Shown in pieces: positions 1 to 5,187 of a stretch of 5,187 nt of DNA; the stretch's first letter is position 1, and each line of letters begins with the position of its first letter. The notes below the pieces were generated by a model. The model had not been told where the DNA came from, searched no databases, and worked only from the letters and a program-made list of their open reading frames with translations. The stretch lies in NCBI GenBank assembly GCA_002772605.1, contig PFDS01000026.1, positions 4,737-9,923 of the forward strand, read 5' to 3'. Source of the DNA: Candidatus Peregrinibacteria bacterium CG10_big_fil_rev_8_21_14_0_10_49_16. GTDB taxonomy: Bacteria; Patescibacteriota; Gracilibacteria; Peribacterales; Peribacteraceae. Both the position numbers and the translations under genes were made by a program.

Positions 1-1418
1 GTGTGGCCCATGGGAACCAGCACCGTATCTTTCCACACAAGATTGTCATTCGGGACTCCATTCTCGGAAAGAACAAGAAAGCGTTGTCCATGGAAGTGAA
101 TCGGATGCTGCATGGGGTGTGCGGAATCCTCCTTGTTCACGATACGAACTTTCACCTTGTCACCAATTTCTGCAGTCCACTGAATGTCCATGTTCTCTTT
201 GCCGGAAGCGTCGTCCAGAATCTTCCAATCCAGATCATCCGCTGTCATCAATGCATTCATGCCGGGCATAGTGTCCTCCCACTCGATGCCGGATGCGTCA
301 TGGTCCATCATCATGCCATGGTCCATCGTGCCCATTGCGCCTTTCATCTCGATATCGAGCACGAGTGTCCGGTCCACGGGCGCATCGAAGTATTCTCTGT
401 AGTCGTCAATGTCCGCAGTTACATCGTCATTCTTCCGTAGGGTGTGGAATGCCGTTTCGTAGGAGGGAGAAGCATCTTCTGCTGTCACGGTTACAAATCC
501 GAGATCGTAATTTGCCAGTGGTGACTCATGCGTCATCTTGTAACGACCGTCATCCTCGAAGAGCACGTCTACGATGTAACGCTCCGCAGGGGCTATCGTC
601 ACCGTGTCGACCCACTCTTCGCGTTCGTAGCGTCCGACATCCGAACCAACGAGTTTCATCATTCCCCCGTCTATGCGAATATTGAACGTGCGGGTGTTTG
701 CAACGTTTGTCAGATAGAAACGCACCACCGATCCCCTTGGAACCTCAAGTGAGTATCCTGGCTGACCGCCTGTGGTGAGCGCAGTCGAACCATTGATGAG
801 CATCAGGTTCCCGAACCGTCCCATGAGCGGGAAGTTTGCATTCTCCTTCCCATAAGTAACAGGACTACCTTCTGCATCAAGGAGCAGGTCATCGAGTACG
901 ATCACTTCTTCCATGTTTACGGGAGCATAGGCATCGCTCTTTTGAGGAGTGACCAGCAAATTGCCATAAAGACCCATGTCCTGCTGAATATCCTCACGAA
1001 CGTGCGGGTGATACCAGTAGATGCCTTCGTCGGGAAAGGCCACAGTATACGTAAATGTGCCATCCGGCTTGATTGCCTCCTGTGTCACATCAGGAACGCC
1101 GTCATTTGCATTATCAAGCCGAATGCCATGCCAGTGGATGGTCGTATCCATATCGATCTTATTCGTGACATCTACAGTGATCGTCGCTCCCTGCTTCGCT
1201 TTAATGATCGGTCCGGGGATTTGGCCGTTGTAGCCGTACATGGCGAACTGCTTGCCGTTCATTGTCTTACGAACGATCGTGGGATTCAGTGTGATCCTAT
1301 CACCATCCGATACTTCCAGTACTTCGGATTCCCGTGCTTCTGGCAGAGAAGAGATGTGCGTGCCTGCCTGTTGGCAAGCGACAAGAAGAAGTGTTGCGAG
1401 GAGGAAGACATGTTTCAT
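1..1418 (-). CDS. Multicopper oxidase, lipoprotein, Met/His-rich (3' end outside window)
   Basis: The reverse strand reads open from ATG (1418-1416) to the left edge: 472 codons, no stop. The product is a three-domain multicopper oxidase, a family that oxidises a substrate such as Cu(I) or a phenol at the type 1 copper and reduces O2 to water at the trinuclear centre. A hydrophobic N-terminus ends in a lipobox, LVAC, with Cys15, so the protein is probably exported and lipid-anchored at the cell surface. Copper ligand motifs are HWHG (95-98), YWYHPH (134-139) and HPIHFHG (438-444). The last expected motif, HCHxxxH followed by the axial ligand, would lie just past the window edge. A Met/His-rich stretch at about 358-391 (nine Met, two His) recalls the methionine-rich segments of CueO/PcoA-type cuprous oxidases. 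I infer copper oxidation or detoxification; a laccase-like role is possible. A nitrite reductase is unlikely because those have two domains. The family call is firm, the substrate is not. No Shine-Dalgarno precedes the ATG. Confidence 0.93.
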   Translation of the reverse strand, partial: MKHVFLLATLLLVACQQAGTHISSLPEARESEVLEVSDGDRITLNPTIVRKTMNGKQFAMYGYNGQIPGPIIKAKQGATITVDVTNKIDMDTTIHWHGIRLDNANDGVPDVTQEAIKPDGTFTYTVAFPDEGIYWYHPHVREDIQQDMGLYGNLLVTPQKSDAYAPVNMEEVIVLDDLLLDAEGSPVTYGKENANFPLMGRFGNLMLINGSTALTTGGQPGYSLEVPRGSVVRFYLTNVANTRTFNIRIDGGMMKLVGSDVGRYEREEWVDTVTIAPAERYIVDVLFEDDGRYKMTHESPLANYDLGFVTVTAEDASPSYETAFHTLRKNDDVTADIDDYREYFDAPVDRTLVLDIEMKGAMGTMDHGMMMDHDASGIEWEDTMPGMNALMTADDLDWKILDDASGKENMDIQWTAEIGDKVKVRIVNKEDSAHPMQHPIHFHGQRFLVLSENGVPNDNLVWKDTVLVPMGH

Positions 1419-1431
1419 AAAAATGCAATGA

Positions 1432-1440
1432 AGTATACCA
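1432..1440 (-). promoter_or_regulatory. Extended -10 promoter element of the multicopper oxidase gene
   Basis: Read leftward, the sequence is TGGTATACT. This is an extended -10 (TGn) followed by TATACT, one mismatch from TATAAT. No good -35 hexamer lies 16 to 18 bases upstream, which fits an extended -10 promoter. The predicted transcript start is near 1424-1425, leaving only about 6 or 7 bases before the ATG at 1418. That is too short for a normal ribosome binding site. The element is read from sequence only. Confidence 0.5.
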
Positions 1441-1472
1441 TATGTTCTGTTTTTGCGGCACATGAGTAGCGC

Positions 1473-1489
1473 GAAGCCTCTACTGCTTC
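1473..1489. repeat. Short inverted repeat GAAGC-N7-GCTTC in the divergent intergenic region
   Basis: Two perfect 5-base arms (1473-1477 and 1485-1489) flank a 7-base spacer. The centre lies about 41 bases upstream of the predicted ackA transcript start, so the repeat covers the place where a -35 element would be. It could be an operator shared by the two divergent genes. It could also be a weak hairpin, since TTT follows it on the + strand. An inverted repeat this short can occur by chance. Confidence 0.25.
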
Positions 1490-1509
1490 TTTGATTGCTG
1501 AATGAGATA

Positions 1510-1515
1510 TATGAT
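1510..1515 (+). promoter_or_regulatory. Predicted -10 element of the ackA-xfp operon (leaderless start)
   Basis: The hexamer TATGAT has one mismatch to TATAAT. If its last base is position -7, position +1 is base 1522, the A of an in-frame ATG. Transcription from here would therefore give a leaderless mRNA. No convincing -35 box is present: the hexamer 17 bases upstream, TTCTTT, matches the consensus poorly. The lack of any purine-rich Shine-Dalgarno site nearby supports this reading. Confidence 0.45.
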
Positions 1516-1521
1516 ATGCAT

Positions 1522-2646
1522 ATGGATGCCACGATGATTCTCGCGCTCAATGCAGGTTCTTCTACAGTGAAGTATGCGCTGTTTTCGTCTTCCGGGAGGG
1601 ATGTGGAAGAGCTCTGTGCGGATACGGTGGAGTACGGTGATGGAGAGCAGATACCTGCATGCGTGAGGGAGATTCTCAAGAGAGTGGAAGGTACCACTGA
1701 AGGAAAACCCATTGCTGCGATCGGTCATCGCATCGTCCATGGAGGCGAAGTATTTACAAAACCGGTACAGATTGATGCGACCGTGCTCACGGAATTAGAG
1801 CAGCTTATTCCCTATGCGCCGGAGCACCTGCCGCAAGAAATTATGTGTATCGAAGCATGCAGAAAGCATGTGCCGGATGTGCCGCAGGTAGGCTGTTTTG
1901 ATACCGCATTTCACGCAACAATGCCCAAGAAAGCAGAGCTCATTGCTCTTCCGGAGGCTCTGCGTGCGAAGGGTATTCGCCGCTATGGATTCCACGGAAT
2001 TTCCTATGCATACCTTCTGGAAGAGTTACAAAAGGTTGACCCAGAAGCAATACAGAAGCGTATTGTCTTGGCACATTTGGGTAATGGCGCCAGCATGGCT
2101 GCGGTGAAACATGGTCGGTGTATCGATACGACCATGGGGTTCACTCCTGCATCAGGTCTTATCATGGGAACACGCATTGGCGACATTGATCCCGGTGTTG
2201 CGTGGTACCTGGTGAAGCAGGAGGGAATGAGCATTGATGAGATGTACGAATGCATGCATGCGAAGTCGGGACTACTCGGACTCTCCGGCAGCACTGCGGA
2301 TATGCGAACGCTCTTGGAGAGAGAGGAGAGTGATCCAAAAGCAGCGCAGGCGATCGATCTCTTCTGCTATCGCATGCAGTGCATGATTGGTGCGTATGCC
2401 GCTGCCCTTGAAGGCATTGATGTGCTGGTCTTCAGCGGAGGCATCGGCGAACATGCGGCGAAGATTCGCGCGCGCGTTTGCGAGCCGCTGAGCCATCTGG
2501 GCATTTCCCTCTCTGTGACGGAGAATGCCAACCATGCTCCGCTGATTTCATCGTCAAAGAGCGCAGTTGCCGTGCGCGTCATGCACACGGACGAGCAGCG
2601 GATGATTGCACGGTGGACTGCACATGTACTGGATAGCTCCGCATAA
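1522..2646 (+). CDS. ackA: Acetate kinase (acetate/propionate family kinase)
   Basis: Cytosolic enzyme that transfers phosphate between acetyl-phosphate and ADP, giving ATP and acetate. It is the ATP-yielding step after the phosphoketolase encoded next. Numbered from the ATG at 1522 (374 residues, within the usual family range), it shows the phosphate-binding start LNAGSS with Asn10, GHRIVHGG (68-75, Arg70), FDTAFH (126-131, catalytic Asp127), GFHGISY (156-162, His158), HLGNGAS (185-191), GTRIGDIDP (216-224, Arg218) and GGIGEH (306-311, Glu310). The catalytic set known from the Methanosarcina enzyme therefore appears complete. Two places differ from classical AckA: APEHLP replaces the usual APLHNP, and GFHGISY ends in Tyr where GFHGTSH has His. 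These suggest a divergent subfamily. I chose ATG 1522 because a -10 hexamer puts +1 there. ATG 1516, ATG 1534 (which begins MILALNAGSS) and TTG 1495 are in the same frame, and 1534 is a fair alternative. The stop is TAA. Confidence 0.95.
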   Translation: MDATMILALNAGSSTVKYALFSSSGRDVEELCADTVEYGDGEQIPACVREILKRVEGTTEGKPIAAIGHRIVHGGEVFTKPVQIDATVLTELEQLIPYAPEHLPQEIMCIEACRKHVPDVPQVGCFDTAFHATMPKKAELIALPEALRAKGIRRYGFHGISYAYLLEELQKVDPEAIQKRIVLAHLGNGASMAAVKHGRCIDTTMGFTPASGLIMGTRIGDIDPGVAWYLVKQEGMSIDEMYECMHAKSGLLGLSGSTADMRTLLEREESDPKAAQAIDLFCYRMQCMIGAYAAALEGIDVLVFSGGIGEHAAKIRARVCEPLSHLGISLSVTENANHAPLISSSKSAVAVRVMHTDEQRMIARWTAHVLDSSA

Positions 2647-2647
2647 C

Positions 2648-2653
2648 TATTTT
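2648..2653 (+). promoter_or_regulatory. Possible -10 element just before xfp
   Basis: The hexamer TATTTT lies in the 12-base ackA-xfp gap, ending 5 bases before the ATG at 2659. The gap is pyrimidine-rich with no Shine-Dalgarno, so translation of xfp is not explained by a standard binding site. The hexamer could drive a second, leaderless xfp transcript. The hexamer 17 bases upstream, TGTACT, matches TTGACA at only three positions. An AT-rich hexamer in a short gap may be chance, and translational coupling to ackA is the main alternative. Confidence 0.25.
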
Positions 2654-2658
2654 GCTTT

Positions 2659-5034
2659 ATGGATACTCCTCTCTCCCCCGATCTTCTTGAGAAAACGCAC
2701 GCGTACTTCCGTGCGGCGAATTATCTGTCTGTGGGGCAGATTTATCTCATGGATAACCCGCTTCTGCACGAGAAGTTACAGCCCGCACATATCAAGCCGA
2801 GACTCTTGGGACACTGGGGAACCACGCCGGGGCTGAACTTCATCTACGTGCACTTGAACCGCATCATCACGGAGCAGGATGCGTCGCTGCTCTTTGTTGC
2901 CGGGCCGGGACACGGCGGGCCGGCACTTGTGGCGAACGTGTACCTGGAGGGAACGTACAGCGAAGTGTATCCGCATGTGTCGCGAGACATCGAGGGAATG
3001 CGTGCTCTGTTTAAGCAATTTTCGTTTCCCGGCGGCGTGCCCAGCCACGTCGCTCCCGAAACGCCGGGATCTATTCATGAAGGCGGTGAGCTTGGCTATG
3101 CGCTTGCGCATGCGTACGGGGCGGCATTTGATCATCCCGACCTCGTGGTAGCGTGCGTTGTGGGTGACGGAGAAGCCGAAACCGGTCCGCTTGCCGCCAG
3201 TTGGCACAGCAATAAATTTCTCAATCCCGCGCGCGATGGAGCGGTATTGCCGATTCTCCATCTCAACGGATTCAAGATCAGCGGCCCGACTGTTCTCGCG
3301 AACATTCCCGAGGAGGAACTCATTAGTCTCTTTCGCGGGTATGGCTACGAACCTTTTCTTGTTGAAGGGGATGATCTCATGGAGATGCATCAGAAGATGG
3401 CCTCCACGCTCGAGTGTGCGTTCCAGAAGATTCGCTCCATTCAGCAAAAAGCACGGAAGGACGGTTTTACCAAACGCGCAGCATGGCCGATGATCATTTT
3501 GCGTACGCCCAAAGGATGGACCGGACCGAAGGAGATTGACGGACAACCGGTCGAAGGAGCGCACCTTTCGCATCAGGTGCCGATCAAGCATCCGCGCGAA
3601 GAGAAGAAACACCTTGCTGCATTGGAGAAGTGGATGAAGAGTTATAAGCCGGAGGAGCTCTTTGACGCACAGGGTGCAGTGCATCCGGACATTGCCGCGC
3701 TTGCGCCGAAGGGGGAGAAGCGCATGGGTGCAAATCCGCATGCCAATGGCGGAACGCTTCTCAAGGATCTGCATCTGCCCGATTTCCGTTCGTATGCAGT
3801 GGACGTCAAATGTCCCGGCACGGAGTCGGGAGAAGCAACGCGCGTGCAGGGTGCGTTTCTGCGGGATGTCTTAAAGATGAATCGAAAAGAAAAGAATTTT
3901 CGTCTCTTCAGTCCCGATGAAACGCAGTCGAATCGATGGGGAGCGGTCTTTGAGGAGACGAGTCGTCTGTCATCCGTCGATTGCTCTTCCGAGGCGAATA
4001 ACATCGCGCCGGACGGACGCGTGCTCGAAGTGCTCAGTGAACATCTCTGTGAGGGGTGGTTGGAAGGATACCTGCTCACGGGGCGCCATGGATTTTTCTC
4101 CTGTTACGAAGCATTCATCCACATCATCGATTCGATGTTCAACCAGCATGCGAAGTGGCTGAAAGTCTCGCGTCGGCTTCCATGGCGTAAGCCGATTGCG
4201 TCGTTGAACATTCTGCTCACATCGCATGTGTGGCGGCAGGATCACAATGGGTTCAGTCACCAGGATCCGGGATTCATCGATCATCTGGTCAACAAAAAGG
4301 CGGAAGTCATTCGCATCTACCTTCCGCCAGATGCCAACACGCTTCTCTCCGTAACCGATCACTGTATGCGCAGTCGTAACTATGTGAACCTGATCATTGC
4401 CGGAAAGCAACCCGAGCCGCAGTGGCTCACCATGGAAGAGGCGACTCAGCACTGCACGAAAGGACTGGGCGTGTGGCAGTGGGCGAGTAATGACGGTGGA
4501 AATCCCGATGTGGTGATGGCGTGTGCGGGGGATGTCCCGACGATCGAAACGCTCGCTGCGGTGGAAATTTTGCGTTCCGTGATCCCGGAGATCAAAATTC
4601 GTGTCATCAACGTTGTTGACCTCATGACGCTGCAGCCCAACGAAGAGCATCCTCACGGATTAACACGAGAAGCGTTTGATGAGCTCTTCACCACGAAGGC
4701 TCCTATCATCTTCGCTTTCCATGGGTACCCGTGGCTCATTCACCGGCTCACGTACCGTCATCATGGTCATGCGAATCTTCACGTGCGTGGATATAAGGAA
4801 GAAGGAACAACGACGACGCCGTTCGATATGGTAGTGCGAAACGATCTTGATCGTTTTCACCTTGTGCAGGATGCCGTCCGCCGCATGCCGCAATTTGCCG
4901 ATCGCGCAGAGGAGATTTGCCGACTCATGGAGGACAAATTACGCAAGCACAAGGAGTACATCGAAACACATGGGGATGATTTGCCGGAAATTCGTGATTG
5001 GAAGTGGGGACAATGTATGAATTGTCCAAAATAA
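2659..5034 (+). CDS. xfp: Phosphoketolase (xylulose-5-phosphate / fructose-6-phosphate)
   Basis: Thiamine-diphosphate enzyme of the cytosol that splits xylulose-5-phosphate with phosphate into acetyl-phosphate and glyceraldehyde-3-phosphate. Many members also take fructose-6-phosphate, giving erythrose-4-phosphate, and the sequence does not settle which is preferred. At 791 residues it is full length for the bacterial family. The N-terminal cofactor domain shows LLGHWGTTPG (49-58), GPGHGGP (82-88), the cofactor/metal motif GDGEAETGP (169-177), SWHSNKF (181-187) and HLNG (201-204). The middle domain has SPDETQSNRW (418-427), EGWLEGYLLTGRHGFFSCYE (465-484), WRQDHNGFSHQDPGFIDH (525-542) and YLPPDAN (554-560). 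The C-terminal domain has GYPWLIHRL (689-697) and HHGHANLHVRGYKEEGTTTTP (from 701). It starts 12 bases after ackA, whose product uses its acetyl-phosphate, so the two form an operon. No Shine-Dalgarno precedes the ATG. The usual DWKW ending is followed by a short tail containing CMNC. The stop is TAA. Confidence 0.97.
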   Translation: MDTPLSPDLLEKTHAYFRAANYLSVGQIYLMDNPLLHEKLQPAHIKPRLLGHWGTTPGLNFIYVHLNRIITEQDASLLFVAGPGHGGPALVANVYLEGTYSEVYPHVSRDIEGMRALFKQFSFPGGVPSHVAPETPGSIHEGGELGYALAHAYGAAFDHPDLVVACVVGDGEAETGPLAASWHSNKFLNPARDGAVLPILHLNGFKISGPTVLANIPEEELISLFRGYGYEPFLVEGDDLMEMHQKMASTLECAFQKIRSIQQKARKDGFTKRAAWPMIILRTPKGWTGPKEIDGQPVEGAHLSHQVPIKHPREEKKHLAALEKWMKSYKPEELFDAQGAVHPDIAALAPKGEKRMGANPHANGGTLLKDLHLPDFRSYAVDVKCPGTESGEATRVQGAFLRDVLKMNRKEKNFRLFSPDETQSNRWGAVFEETSRLSSVDCSSEANNIAPDGRVLEVLSEHLCEGWLEGYLLTGRHGFFSCYEAFIHIIDSMFNQHAKWLKVSRRLPWRKPIASLNILLTSHVWRQDHNGFSHQDPGFIDHLVNKKAEVIRIYLPPDANTLLSVTDHCMRSRNYVNLIIAGKQPEPQWLTMEEATQHCTKGLGVWQWASNDGGNPDVVMACAGDVPTIETLAAVEILRSVIPEIKIRVINVVDLMTLQPNEEHPHGLTREAFDELFTTKAPIIFAFHGYPWLIHRLTYRHHGHANLHVRGYKEEGTTTTPFDMVVRNDLDRFHLVQDAVRRMPQFADRAEEICRLMEDKLRKHKEYIETHGDDLPEIRDWKWGQCMNCPK

Positions 5035-5050
5035 GAATTTGTGCTACTAT
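5022..5050 (+). promoter_or_regulatory. Predicted promoter of ssrA (tmRNA), overlapping the 3' end of xfp
   Basis: A -35-like TTGTCC (5022-5027, four of six matches to TTGACA) and a -10-like TACTAT (5045-5050, four of six to TATAAT) are separated by exactly 17 bases. TG at 5042-5043 gives an extended -10. The predicted start near 5057-5058 leaves a precursor leader of about 55 bases before the mature tmRNA end at 5112. The -35 lies within the last xfp codons. The match is moderate, but spacing and position are good. Confidence 0.5.
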
Positions 5051-5071
5051 CTCCTTCAAGTGTTCGTTCAC

Positions 5072-5093
5072 ACCAGTGGCTGTGCCACGTGGT
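5072..5093 (+). other. Hairpin 1 in the ssrA leader
   Basis: The sequence ACCA-GTGGC pairs with GCCAC-TGGT around the loop TGT, giving nine base pairs with a single bulged G at 5089. No run of T follows, so it does not look like a standard intrinsic terminator. It overlaps hairpin 2 at 5086-5093, and the two cannot form fully at the same time. It may slow read-through from xfp or shape processing of the tmRNA precursor. Confidence 0.5.
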
Positions 5094-5112
5094 TGCGTAG
5101 CAACTTTACGTG
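5086..5112 (+). other. Hairpin 2, abutting the mature tmRNA 5' end
   Basis: CACGT (5086-5090) pairs with ACGTG (5108-5112), and GTTGC (5092-5096) pairs with GCAAC (5100-5104) around loop GTA. This gives ten pairs with an internal loop of one base (5091) against three (5105-5107). The last paired base, G5112, is the predicted first base of mature tmRNA. The stem therefore competes slightly with the acceptor stem and sits where RNase P should cut. It is not followed by a T tract. Confidence 0.5.
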
Positions 5113-5187
5113 GGGATGACAGGCTTTCGACAGTGTGAGTCTGTATGCGTCTGCTTCTGTTCGGGATGGCACCGGTTCCCGATACCC
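5112..5187 (+). ncRNA. ssrA: Transfer-messenger RNA (tmRNA), 5' part, cut by window edge
   Basis: tmRNA with SmpB rescues stalled ribosomes and tags the unfinished protein for proteolysis. The first 22 bases follow the family's 5' end: a 7-base acceptor strand GGGGATG, then ACAGGC and the signature TTTCGACAG, with the same spacing as Bacillus subtilis tmRNA (15 bases after the acceptor strand). Starting at base 50 of the RNA, TCGGGA (5161-5166) and TCCCGA (5177-5182) form a 6-bp stem around a 10-base loop, TGGCACCGGT. This matches the position and layout of the first stem of pseudoknot PK1 in Escherichia coli tmRNA, where it starts at about base 48. The loop should pair with sequence just beyond the window. 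The tag reading frame and the 3' tRNA-like half lie outside. A 5S rRNA on the opposite strand was considered and rejected. Confidence 0.85.

Noticed and set aside
3..1469. Several plus-strand open frames of 70-175 codons over the left part
   Set aside because: All are antisense to the multicopper oxidase, whose motifs fix the minus strand as coding.
1438..1525. Inverted 7-mers CCATATG (1438-1444) and CATATGG (1519-1525) near the two divergent starts
   Set aside because: They are short, nearly self-palindromic AT-rich words far apart, partly fixed by start-codon and -10 sequence, so chance is the simplest explanation.
2776..3774. Long open frame on the minus strand (332 codons) inside xfp, and another at 3970-4656
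   Set aside because: They lie fully antisense to a well-conserved phosphoketolase. Their products resemble no family I know and are rich in Arg, His and Leu, as expected for shadow frames of a conserved gene.
5112..5187. Possible 3' part of a 5S rRNA gene on the minus strand (reverse complement contains CCATCCCGAAC followed by AGAAG)
   Set aside because: The bases flanking that loop cannot form the helix III that 5S rRNA needs, and the conserved loop E region (GATGGTAGT-like) is missing. The same bases fit tmRNA at the right distances on the plus strand.
1..5187. Recoded UGA (as in Gracilibacteria/Absconditabacteria)
   Set aside because: All frames read through without in-frame TGA, the two complete genes end in TAA, and conserved Gly positions use normal glycine codons, so nothing calls for a changed code.
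1..5187. CRISPR array, insertion sequence, tRNA genes or attachment site
   Set aside because: I saw no spaced direct repeats, terminal inverted repeats, transposase or integrase motifs, or tRNA cloverleaf. ssrA 3' ends are common integration sites, but that end is outside the window.

Overview
The window holds three protein genes and the 5' part of a tmRNA gene, in a bacterial layout with roughly balanced base composition. From left to right: a leftward multicopper oxidase gene whose 3' end lies outside the window (1-1418); a short divergent intergenic region with start signals for both flanking genes (1419-1521); a rightward two-gene operon of acetate kinase (1522-2646) and phosphoketolase (2659-5034); and, after a short leader rich in hairpins, the 5' part of ssrA (from about 5112), cut by the right edge.

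The metabolic core is the ackA-xfp pair. Phosphoketolase cleaves xylulose-5-phosphate (and often fructose-6-phosphate) with phosphate to give acetyl-phosphate, and acetate kinase uses the acetyl-phosphate to make ATP and acetate. The genes are 12 bases apart and are very probably co-transcribed. This is a fermentative shunt that gets ATP from sugar phosphates without full glycolysis. The divergent neighbour is a predicted membrane-anchored lipoprotein copper oxidase with a Met/His-rich insertion. It is more likely a copper-handling or cuprous oxidase, or a laccase-like enzyme, than part of the same pathway.

None of the three coding starts has a recognisable Shine-Dalgarno sequence. Each has a TAnnnT-type hexamer 5 to 13 bases before its ATG, which suggests leaderless or nearly leaderless mRNAs. 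At ackA the spacing would put the transcript's first base on the A of an ATG.

The organism cannot be fixed from this sequence. The reading frames work in the standard code, with TAA stops on both complete genes. The phosphoketolase/acetate kinase fermentation, the absence of Shine-Dalgarno sites and the compact layout would suit a candidate-phyla-radiation (Patescibacteria) lineage such as the Peregrinibacteria, but this is a guess. I found no mobile element, CRISPR array, tRNA or rRNA. The window looks like an ordinary metabolic region; the main points of interest are at the gene boundaries.
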